From the NCBI GenBank assembly GCA_943370215.1, contig CALRQC020000005.1, positions 62,001-126,000 of the forward strand: DNA of 64,000 nucleotides, read 5' to 3'. The DNA comes from Niveispirillum sp943370215 (lineage in GTDB: Bacteria > Pseudomonadota > Alphaproteobacteria > Azospirillales > Azospirillaceae). This document shows, piece by piece, positions 8,582 to 15,910 of this stretch. Numbering within the stretch: the stretch's first letter is position 1; the number at the start of each line of letters is the position of its first letter. The notes below the pieces were generated by a model. It saw nothing but the letters and a program-made list of their open reading frames with translations, was not told the origin of the DNA and made no database searches. The translations under genes and the position numbers were made by a program.

Positions 8582-8960
8582 GGACTATGCTCCCTGGTCT
8601 GTTGGAAAGGCCGGTTGACGCGATGTCACGGGGTCGGCATCAACTACACCAATCAAGACGACGGTAATTTTGGAAATGTGTGAATATTATGTGTCAGTTC
8701 AATTGAACTGAAAGAATCCAGTTCATATTAAAATATGAAAATGATTTTTATTATCAATTTTTACCTTTAGGATCATTGAGGCTATTTTCACATCAATCCG
8801 TAACAAAAGATGGTTAGAAGCCATGACTGTTTCATCCCTCCGGCACGGTTCCGCTGCCGGTTGATCATTCCTTTGCATATTCCGGTGACATAAGCGGCTG
8901 GTTCCCCTGGCAAAACGGGTGCGCCGGCCATTTCAAAACCAGGGAAGGTTGGCAGCCACC
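8582..8960. promoter_or_regulatory. Divergent intergenic region phoX / tpsB with palindrome
   Basis: A 379-base AT-rich gap between phoX (left) and the secretion pair (right). It contains the perfect 16-base palindrome CAGTTCAATTGAACTG at 8695-8710, and AGTTCATATTAAAATATGAA at 8719-8738 just after it. This is a good candidate operator. A CTGACACATAATATTCACA stretch on the minus strand resembles a Pho box only weakly. No gene was seen in the gap. Confidence 0.45.
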
Positions 8961-10673
8961 ATGGGCATCACGATCTCTTCGCGGCGTTCCCGGAACGCGG
9001 TTCATCGGCTGACGGCCGGCACGGCCATGCTGGTGCTTCTGGCCTTGGCCGGGCCGGCCCTGGCGCAGCAGAGCCTGCCCTCGGCGGCCGAGCCCCGCCG
9101 GCCGGATCTGGCGCCGACGCTGCCGCCCGCTGCCCCCAGCCAGGGCGGGATCGAGATTGCGCCGGCCCCCGGCAGTGCCCCCATTGCCGGGGCCGCCACC
9201 ATGCCGCTGACGCTCACCCGCGTGGTGATTGAAGGGGCAGGCATGTTCGACCCCGGTGCCTTTGACGATCTGACCCGGGGCATCACCGGCCGCCCGATCA
9301 CCCTGGCCGATCTGTTCACCACCGCCGATGCCATCACCGCGCGCTACCGGGAGGCTGGCTGGGTGCTGACCCGTGCCGTCGTGCCGGCCCAGCGGATCAG
9401 CGATGGCACCGCCACCATCCGCATCGTTGAAGGCTTCATCGCCCGCACCGTGGTGGAGGGCGATGCCGGCCCGCATAAGGACCGCATCCAGGCCTATCTG
9501 GACCGGCTGACCGCTGCCAAACAGCCGGTGAATATTCATGATCTGGAACGCCAGCTTTTGCTGGCCAATGACCTGCCGGGCGTGCGCGCACGTGCCGTGC
9601 TGTCGCCGGCCCCCGGCCAGACGGGCGGGTCGGTGCTGACGGTGAAGCTGGAACATGATCCGGTGCAGGCCTATGCCAGCATCGATAATCGCGGCTCGGA
9701 ATATACCGGCCCCTGGCGCCTGCTGGCCGGTGCCGTCTTCAACGGTGCCAGCGATGGCGGCCGCTTCCTGATCAGCGGTGTCACAGCACTTCGCGATACG
9801 GACGACCAGCAGGGGCTGACGCTGGGTTTTGACCAGTTGGTCGGCAGCGACGGCACCTTGCTGGGCATCCGGGCCGGGGTGCAGCGGGGCCAGCCGGGTT
9901 ACACGCTGGCCCCGCTGGATGTGTCGACCCGCGCCAACAGCCTCAGCCTGCGCGCTGCCCATCCGCTGCTGCGCAGCCGGGCGGAAACGCTGGTGCTGGA
10001 AGGCGAGTTCAGCGCCTATGAGACGCGGACCAATTTCTTCGGCCAGCGCTTCGCCGCCGATACGGTGCGCACCCTCTCCCTTGGGGCGGATTTCCGCACA
10101 ATCGACCGGGCGGGCGGCAGCAACCATCTGGCGCTGCGGGTGGTGCGGGGGCTGGATGTCTTCAACGCCACCAGCGACACGGCCCCCAACAAGTCTCGCG
10201 CCGCCGGTTCAGCCGAATTTACCCGCATGGCGCTGGATGCCGAACGGGTGCAGGTGATATCCGGCCCCTTCACCGCCCGTATCGCGCTGTCGGCGCAGAT
10301 CGCCGACAAGGCGCTGCTGGCGTCGGAGGAATTCAAGCTGGGCGGGGCCACCTTCGGGCGCGGCTTCGATGATGGTGAATTGTCGGGTGATGAGGGCGTC
10401 GCCGGCTCGCTGGAACTGCGCTACGCCGTGCCGCTCCGCGCCGGGCCGACCCTGCAGCTTTATGGCTTCTATGATCATGGCAAGGTCTGGAACGATGATC
10501 CGGTGACGCTGCTGGATGGGGTGGAACTGGCCTCTGTCGGGGGCGGCCTGCGCGCCAACCTGACGGACAATCTGTCCGCCGACCTGCAGGTGGCCAAGCC
10601 CCTGCGCCGCGATGTGGCGACCAAGGGCGACCGTGCCGCCCGCTTCTTCGCCGCCTTTACCGCCCGCTTCTGA
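8961..10673 (+). CDS. Two-partner secretion outer-membrane transporter (TpsB, FhaC/ShlB type)
   Basis: A 570-residue TpsB transporter from ATG 8961 (AGGGAAGG 12 bases upstream; the frame also allows a GTG at 8919). A signal peptide spans about residues 1-37 ending ALAQQ. A POTRA domain follows at roughly 85-160 (LTRVVIEGAGMFDPGAFDDL, then ITARYREAGWVLTRAVVPAQ), and the C-terminal part is a beta-barrel of the ShlB/FhaC/HecB family ending in a phenylalanine-rich strand (ARFFAAFTARF), the usual barrel-assembly signal. It should export the large exoprotein encoded 32 bases downstream, using the TPS domain as substrate tag. The two genes form an operon. Confidence 0.9.
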   Translation: MGITISSRRSRNAVHRLTAGTAMLVLLALAGPALAQQSLPSAAEPRRPDLAPTLPPAAPSQGGIEIAPAPGSAPIAGAATMPLTLTRVVIEGAGMFDPGAFDDLTRGITGRPITLADLFTTADAITARYREAGWVLTRAVVPAQRISDGTATIRIVEGFIARTVVEGDAGPHKDRIQAYLDRLTAAKQPVNIHDLERQLLLANDLPGVRARAVLSPAPGQTGGSVLTVKLEHDPVQAYASIDNRGSEYTGPWRLLAGAVFNGASDGGRFLISGVTALRDTDDQQGLTLGFDQLVGSDGTLLGIRAGVQRGQPGYTLAPLDVSTRANSLSLRAAHPLLRSRAETLVLEGEFSAYETRTNFFGQRFAADTVRTLSLGADFRTIDRAGGSNHLALRVVRGLDVFNATSDTAPNKSRAAGSAEFTRMALDAERVQVISGPFTARIALSAQIADKALLASEEFKLGGATFGRGFDDGELSGDEGVAGSLELRYAVPLRAGPTLQLYGFYDHGKVWNDDPVTLLDGVELASVGGGLRANLTDNLSADLQVAKPLRRDVATKGDRAARFFAAFTARF

Positions 10674-10705
10674 TCCGTCGGCGCCTTTTTCAGGGGGAAC
10701 ATCCC

Positions 10706-13700
10706 ATGGTCCGTGACATGCTCTCCAGCCGCCGCCATCTGCTGGCCGGTTCCGCCCTCACCGGTGTTCTGGCCCTGGCGATGCCCGCCGGTGCCAACCC
10801 CAGCGACCCCACCATTGTGCATGGCACGGTGGGCTTCACCGGCAGTGGCCCGGTGCTGGAGGTGACGCAGGGCAGCGACAAGGCCATCATCGATTGGCGC
10901 AGCTTCGGCATCGCCCAGGGTGAGGTGACGCGCTTCATTCAGCCGGGCAGCGGCGCCATTGCGCTGAACCGGGTCACCGGCGATCAGGCCTCGGTGCTGA
11001 ATGGTCAATTGACGGCCAATGGGCAGATTTTCCTGATCAATCCCAACGGCATCCTGTTTGGTGCCGGGGCGCAGGTGGATGTGGCCGGGCTGGTGGCCAC
11101 CACCGCCAATATCGACAATCAGAAATTCCTTTCCGGTGATTACCGGTTCGATATCGCCTCCCCGCTGGCCGGGGCCGCAGTGGTTAATGAAGGCCGCATC
11201 AATGCTGGCATGGCCGCGCTGGTCGCACCGCATGTGCGCAACAGCGGCACCATCACAGCCGAACTGGGCACCGTCGCCCTGGGTGCGGCACAGCGCTTCA
11301 CGCTGGATCTGGCGGGCGACGGGCTGATCAGCTTTGATGCCGGCAGTGCCGTCGATGGGGCGAAGCTGGAACAGGCCGGCCGCATCAGCGGCGCTACCGT
11401 ACTGCTGTCCGCCGCCACGGCGGCGCGGGTGGTGGATAATGTCATCGACATGACCGGCGTGGTGGAAGCGCGCGGCGCCTATCGGGATGGCGGTGACATT
11501 GTGCTGGATGGCGGCCAGGGTGCCATCGCCGTTTCCGGTACGCTGGATGCCAGCGGGCCGGCGGGTGGCGGCAATATCCAGGTGGGCAGCGCCCAGACCA
11601 GCCGGCTGGATGTGACCGCCACGGCCAGCCTGCGCGCCGACGCCACAGAGAATGGCAGCGGCGGCCATGTTGCCTTGATGTCGGCCGAACAGACGCGCTT
11701 TGCCGGCAACATCAGCGCCAAGGGGGCCGGGGCAGGGCAGGGCGGCAATGCGGAGGTTTCTTCTGCCGGCCGCCTTTCCTATCAGGGCAATACCGACCTG
11801 ACGGCTGAGAATGGCGTCAAGGGCACCTTGCTGCTGGACCCCAAGAACATCATCGTGGCCGCCACCGGCAGCAGCGATGTGGCCGGCAATGACGGCTTTG
11901 GGGAGAATGCCGGGTCTGACGCCACGCTGAGCGCCGCCGCATTGGTGGCGGCGCTGAATGGTGCCAATCTGGTGCTGCAGGCCAATAATGATATCAGTGT
12001 CAATGCGTCGGTGAATGCCTCGGCCAATGCCGGGGCCGGTGACCTGACGCTGCGGGCCGGGCGCTCGGTGGCGCTGAATGCCGATGTGACGCTGAAGGGC
12101 GGCCTGTCGGTGCTGGCCAACGATCCCGCCGCACTCGCCGCACAGCGCGATCCCGGCACCGGCTCCATCAGCGTGGCCAGCGGTGTGACAATCACCACCA
12201 GCGGCGCGCAATCCTATCAGGGTGACCTGAGCCTGGCCGGCAATCTGGTCGGCAGTGGCAGCGGGGCCATCGGCATCACCGGTGCCCTGTCGGTCAGCGG
12301 TCTGGCCAGCATTGTCACCGCCGGTGGTGCGGCCGACACTGTGACGGTGAGCAACGGCACCAACGGGCCCGGATTCCTGCTGGTGGATGCTGGTGCTGGC
12401 AGCGTCTCGCTTGGCACGGTTGGTGCTGCGCAGGCACTGTCCGGCCTGTCGCTGAATGGCGGCAGCCTGATTGTCGGCAATGTCACCACGACGGGGCAAC
12501 AGGATTACGCCGGTGCTGTGCGGCTGGCCGGCGATCTGGTCAGCACGAAGGGTGGTGCCATCCGCCTTGCCGGGCCGGTGACCTTGACCGGTGACAGTGC
12601 CGTCGTCAGCGCCGGTGCGGCGGGCGACGATGTGCGCTTCACATCGACCGTAAACGGCCCCTACGCTCTGGTGACCGACGCCGGCAAGGGTGCGGTGAGC
12701 TTCGGTGGCGCCGTCGGTGGCACGACGGCATTGAAATTCCTCTCGGCCGGTGGTGCGACTGTCACGGTGGGTGATGTCACCACGACGGGTCAGCAGGATT
12801 ACGCCGGTGCTGTGCGCTTGGCAGGCGATCTGGTCAGCACGACGGGCGGTAGCATCCGCCTTGGCGGGCCGGTGACCTTGACCGGCGACAGCGCCATCGT
12901 CAGCGCTGGTGCAGCGGGTGACGATGTGCGCCTCACCGGTACGGTGAATGGCGCTTACGCCCTGGTGACCGACGCCGGCAAGGGTGCCGTCAGCTTCGGC
13001 GGTGCCGTCGGTGGCACGACGGCGCTGAAGTTCCTCTCGGCTGGCGGGGCCACCGTCACAGTGGGCACTGTCACCACGACGGGTCAGCAGGATTACGCTG
13101 GGGCTATCCGCTTGGCTGGCGATCTGGTCAGCACGAAGGGCGGTAGCATCCGCCTTGCCGGGCCGGTGACGCTGACCGGTGACAGTGCCATCGTCAGCGC
13201 TGGTGCAGCGGGTGACGATGTACGCTTCACCGGCACGGTGAACGGCGCTTACGCGCTGGTGACTGATGCCGGCAAGGGTGCGGTCAGCTTCGGTGGTGCT
13301 GTCGGTAGCACGACGGCGCTGAAGTTCCTCTCGGCCGGTGGCGCCATTGTCACGGTTGGCAATGTCACCACGACGGGTCAGCAGGATTACGCCGGTGCTG
13401 TGCGCTTGGCTGCCGATCTGGTCAGCACGACGGGCGGTAGCATCCGCCTCGGTGGCCCGGTGACGCTGACCGGTGACAGCGCCATCGTCAGCGCTGGTGC
13501 AGCGGGTGACGATGTACGCTTCACCGGCACGGTGAACGGCGCTTACGCGCTGGTGACTGATGCCGGCAAGGGTGCGGTCAGCTTCGGTGGTGCTGTCGGT
13601 AGCACGACGGCGCTGAAGCTGCTCTCGGCCGGCGGTGCCACCGTCACGGTCGGTGATGTCACCACGGCGGGTCAGCAGGATTACGCCGGTGCTGTGCGCT

Positions 13701-14986
13701 TGGCTGGCGATCTGGTCAGCACGAAGGGCGGTACCATCCGCCTTGCCGGGCCGGTGACGCTGACCGGTGACAGTGCCGTCGTCAGCGCGGGTGCGGCGGG
13801 CGACGATGTGCGCTTCACCGGTGCGGTGAACGGCGGCTACGGTCTGGTGACGGATGCCGGCAAGGGTGCGGTGAGCTTCGGTGGTGCCGTCGGTGGCACG
13901 ACGGCGTTGAAGTTCCTCTCGGCTGGCGGTGCCACCGTCACGGTTGGCAATGTCACTACGACGGGTCAGCAGGATTATGCTGGTGCGGTGAGACTGGCTG
14001 GCGATCTGGTCAGCACGAAGGGCGGTAACATCCGCCTTGGCGGGCCGGTGACCTTGACCGGTGACAGCCGCATCAACAGTGCGGGGGCGGTGGGTGACAA
14101 TATCAGTCTGACCGGTGCGGTCAGCGGGCCCTATCAACTGGTCATCCGCAGCGCTCAGGCGAATACCACCCTGGGCGGACCGGTCAGCGGGCTGTCTGGT
14201 CTGGAAGTGGTCGGTGCAACGGTGGGCTTTGGCGCGCCGGTTTCAGTCGCGGGAACGCTGGTGGCCAATGCCACACGGTTGAACACCGGCACCCTGTCCG
14301 CCACGAATATCACCTTGAGGGGGATGGAGGGCCTGACCGCCGGTGCCATCAGCGCCAGCCAGGATGTGACCATTATCGCCAGCAAGACGGCGACCTTGGC
14401 CAGCATTGCCGGCCGTCAGGTGAGCCTCAATGTCAGCAGCAGTCTGACCACCGGTGACGTCACGTCTACGCAGGATGTCAGCATCCAGGGCGGGGCTGAT
14501 GTCACCTTGGGCGCGGTGACCGGCCGCAATCTGGCCCTCTCCGCCGGCACGGCGCTTACCGTGGCCGGTATTGATGCGCAGAATGCCACGCTGACGGCCG
14601 GCACCCGTCTGACCGGCAACGGCCCGCTGCGGCTGAGCCGGACGCTGGAGCTGGTGACCAATGGCCGGGCCGATGCTGGAACCGTGCAGGCCGGCGCCCT
14701 GACCTATCGCGGCAGCGGCCTGTTCAGCGCCAATGGTAGCATTGCCAGTATCAGCGGGGCCGATGCGGCCGATCTGGTGCAGGTGGCGGGCAACCGCAGC
14801 AGCACCTATCTGTTTGCCGGCCGCCCGGTCTTCGGCGTGGCGGCCCTGGTGGAACGCCAGCGGCTGGATGTGCTGCGGGTGGATACCGGCCTGGACACCG
14901 ACCGTGATGACGGGCGCGAACGCCCGCTGCTTCTGGACCCGGCCGCCGCCGCCGCCGCAGACCCGCTGATCACCTTCAAGGATTGA
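10706..14986 (+). CDS. Filamentous haemagglutinin-type exoprotein (TpsA)
   Basis: A 1426-residue secreted beta-helix protein. AGGGGGAAC precedes ATG 10706. A signal sequence with a twin-arginine-like start (SRRHLLAGSALTG) ends near residue 30, followed by the TPS secretion domain with VNGTVGF-like opening (IVHGTVGFTG), the NPNGILFG motif at about residue 110 and NIDNQKFLSGDYRF. The rest is Gly/Ala/Val-rich beta-helix sequence. Residues about 593-1146 consist of five full copies and one partial copy of a 98-residue repeat, described separately. The last 60 residues are non-repetitive (ALVERQRLDVLRVDTGLDTD). No C-terminal toxin domain is seen, so adhesion or biofilm function is more likely than contact-dependent inhibition. 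Paired with the TpsB gene upstream. Confidence 0.92.
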   Translation: MVRDMLSSRRHLLAGSALTGVLALAMPAGANPSDPTIVHGTVGFTGSGPVLEVTQGSDKAIIDWRSFGIAQGEVTRFIQPGSGAIALNRVTGDQASVLNGQLTANGQIFLINPNGILFGAGAQVDVAGLVATTANIDNQKFLSGDYRFDIASPLAGAAVVNEGRINAGMAALVAPHVRNSGTITAELGTVALGAAQRFTLDLAGDGLISFDAGSAVDGAKLEQAGRISGATVLLSAATAARVVDNVIDMTGVVEARGAYRDGGDIVLDGGQGAIAVSGTLDASGPAGGGNIQVGSAQTSRLDVTATASLRADATENGSGGHVALMSAEQTRFAGNISAKGAGAGQGGNAEVSSAGRLSYQGNTDLTAENGVKGTLLLDPKNIIVAATGSSDVAGNDGFGENAGSDATLSAAALVAALNGANLVLQANNDISVNASVNASANAGAGDLTLRAGRSVALNADVTLKGGLSVLANDPAALAAQRDPGTGSISVASGVTITTSGAQSYQGDLSLAGNLVGSGSGAIGITGALSVSGLASIVTAGGAADTVTVSNGTNGPGFLLVDAGAGSVSLGTVGAAQALSGLSLNGGSLIVGNVTTTGQQDYAGAVRLAGDLVSTKGGAIRLAGPVTLTGDSAVVSAGAAGDDVRFTSTVNGPYALVTDAGKGAVSFGGAVGGTTALKFLSAGGATVTVGDVTTTGQQDYAGAVRLAGDLVSTTGGSIRLGGPVTLTGDSAIVSAGAAGDDVRLTGTVNGAYALVTDAGKGAVSFGGAVGGTTALKFLSAGGATVTVGTVTTTGQQDYAGAIRLAGDLVSTKGGSIRLAGPVTLTGDSAIVSAGAAGDDVRFTGTVNGAYALVTDAGKGAVSFGGAVGSTTALKFLSAGGAIVTVGNVTTTGQQDYAGAVRLAADLVSTTGGSIRLGGPVTLTGDSAIVSAGAAGDDVRFTGTVNGAYALVTDAGKGAVSFGGAVGSTTALKLLSAGGATVTVGDVTTAGQQDYAGAVRLAGDLVSTKGGTIRLAGPVTLTGDSAVVSAGAAGDDVRFTGAVNGGYGLVTDAGKGAVSFGGAVGGTTALKFLSAGGATVTVGNVTTTGQQDYAGAVRLAGDLVSTKGGNIRLGGPVTLTGDSRINSAGAVGDNISLTGAVSGPYQLVIRSAQANTTLGGPVSGLSGLEVVGATVGFGAPVSVAGTLVANATRLNTGTLSATNITLRGMEGLTAGAISASQDVTIIASKTATLASIAGRQVSLNVSSSLTTGDVTSTQDVSIQGGADVTLGAVTGRNLALSAGTALTVAGIDAQNATLTAGTRLTGNGPLRLSRTLELVTNGRADAGTVQAGALTYRGSGLFSANGSIASISGADAADLVQVAGNRSSTYLFAGRPVFGVAALVERQRLDVLRVDTGLDTDRDDGRERPLLLDPAAAAAADPLITFKD
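12482..14145 (+). repeat. In-frame 294-bp tandem repeats in the exoprotein gene
   Basis: Five complete units start at 12482, 12776, 13070, 13364 and 13658, and a partial sixth at 13952, all exactly 294 bases (98 codons) apart. Each begins VTTTGQQDYAGAVRLAGDLV and contains DAGKGAVSFGGAVG. Units 3 and 4 share long nearly identical DNA around 13230-13320 and 13524-13614. A more diverged ancestral unit lies just before (from about 12188). Confidence 0.93.
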
Positions 14987-14988
14987 TA

Positions 14989-15024
14989 CCACCCCGCCGA
15001 AAGGTTGACCTTTCGGCGGGGTGG
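14989..15024 (+). terminator. Strong hairpin after tpsA
   Basis: Perfect 16-bp stem CCACCCCGCCGAAAGG / CCTTTCGGCGGGGTGG with a TTGA loop, starting 2 bases after the tpsA stop codon. There is no T-run after it, so it may stop RNA polymerase weakly or protect the 3' end of the very long mRNA. Confidence 0.7.
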
Positions 15025-15105
15025 AGGCCGGCGACTGCCGGCCCGCGCCACGTGGCGCGTAAGCCAAGCTGCCGGATGGCAGCGCCCGGCGTCTGAGGGA
15101 ACAAA

Positions 15106-15139
15106 AATCTCCCTGGATCGGTCACGATCAAGGGAGATT
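15106..15139. other. Long near-perfect hairpin of unknown role
   Basis: AATCTCCCTGGATCG, four bases, then CGATCAAGGGAGATT: a 15-bp stem with one mismatch. It lies between the tpsA hairpin and the terminator at 15163-15199, in a 220-base gap without a gene. It could be a small-RNA stem or a binding site; nothing else supports either. Confidence 0.5.
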
Positions 15140-15162
15140 GGTATGAGATCAGAGGGAGACCG

Positions 15163-15199
15163 AAAAGCCCCGGCAGGAGCCAACCGCCGGGGCTTTTTT
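15163..15199. terminator. Bidirectional rho-independent terminator
   Basis: AAAAGCCCCGGC, an 11-base loop, then GCCGGGGC followed by TTTTTT. The flanking A4 and T6 runs make it work in both directions: for tpsA-side transcripts and for the leftward marR gene whose stop is 8 bases further on. Confidence 0.88.
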
Positions 15200-15206
15200 C
15201 TGTGCA

Positions 15207-15740
15207 TCAATCCTCGTCCAGCAGCGCCGGCGGGTGATCCGGTTCCCCGTCCAGACGTTCGCCGAACAGCAGCTTCTGCAGCAGGGCCAGCAGAAGCTGA
15301 TGATCATCGGTGCCCAGACGCTGCACCAGCATCGCCTCCCATTCATCATGGATGGCGTGCAGGCGGACCAGAAAATCCCGCCCGGCCGGTGTCAGCACCA
15401 GCGCCTTGGCCCGCCGGTCAACCGGATCGGCCTGGCGGGTGACAAAGCCGCGATCCACCAGCTCATCCACCCGCTTGACCAGATTGGTCTGCAAAATCCC
15501 CAGCGCCGCGCCGATATCGGACAGGCGGCAGGCGCCGTTCGCCTCCAGCAAGGCCAGGATCGAATAGAGATTGGGCGTCAGATCGACCTCGGCAAAGCGC
15601 TGCACAAAGCCGCGATGGATGAATTGCCGGGCCATGCTGATCAGAAAGCCCAGGGTACGGTCAAGCTGCGCCGGCCGCAGCGCATCCACCCGCGCGACCG
15701 GATCGTCGGCTGCCGCCAAACGCTCATTCTCACCACCCAT
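15207..15740 (-). CDS. MarR family transcriptional regulator
   Basis: A 177-residue MarR-type repressor. The winged helix lies at about residues 55-125: DLTPNLYSILALLEANG, then the recognition region LSDIGAALGILQTNLVKRVDEL and the wing RGFVTRQADPVDRRAKALVLT, matching the family's D-x-R-D-x-R wing signature. Helices at both ends form the dimer interface. It is divergent from a TonB receptor, cyclase and FAH-hydrolase operon. The perfect inverted repeat at 15850-15872 between them is the obvious operator. MarR proteins usually release DNA on binding a phenolic or aromatic ligand, in keeping with an aromatic-degradation role for the neighbouring genes (inference). Confidence 0.9.
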   Translation of the reverse strand: MGGENERLAAADDPVARVDALRPAQLDRTLGFLISMARQFIHRGFVQRFAEVDLTPNLYSILALLEANGACRLSDIGAALGILQTNLVKRVDELVDRGFVTRQADPVDRRAKALVLTPAGRDFLVRLHAIHDEWEAMLVQRLGTDDHQLLLALLQKLLFGERLDGEPDHPPALLDED

Positions 15741-15849
15741 ACCGCTCTCTCCGACCCGACCACCCTGCTGGTCCCATCCTTCAAGCCCATGTCCGGCCAG
15801 CGCGCAAGCCCATAAGGCAAAAGGGCCTCAGAGATTATTGACACTCAAT

Positions 15850-15872
15850 AATAATGATATAATATCATTATT
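15850..15872. promoter_or_regulatory. Candidate MarR operator
   Basis: Perfect inverted repeat with 11-base arms (AATAATGATAT and ATATCATTATT) around a single A. It lies in the 170-base gap between marR and the divergent TonB receptor, 39 bases before the receptor start, in a locally AT-rich stretch expected to hold the promoters. The size and symmetry fit a MarR dimer site. Confidence 0.7.
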
Positions 15873-15910
15873 TAGCTGACGGATGAATGATCAGCACCAG
15901 GGAGGACATG

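Noticed and set aside
8660..8700. Pho box upstream of phoX
   Set aside because: Only a weak match to the CTGTCAT direct repeat at the expected spacing; not enough to call.
10475..14137. Very long open frame antisense to the exoprotein gene
   Set aside because: It is repetitive, mirrors the 294-bp repeats of the sense gene, has no domain similarity and arises from GC-rich codon bias on the opposite strand.
12482..14145. Repeats as insertion or CRISPR-like element
   Set aside because: They are exact multiples of a codon and continue the beta-helix reading frame of a secreted protein.
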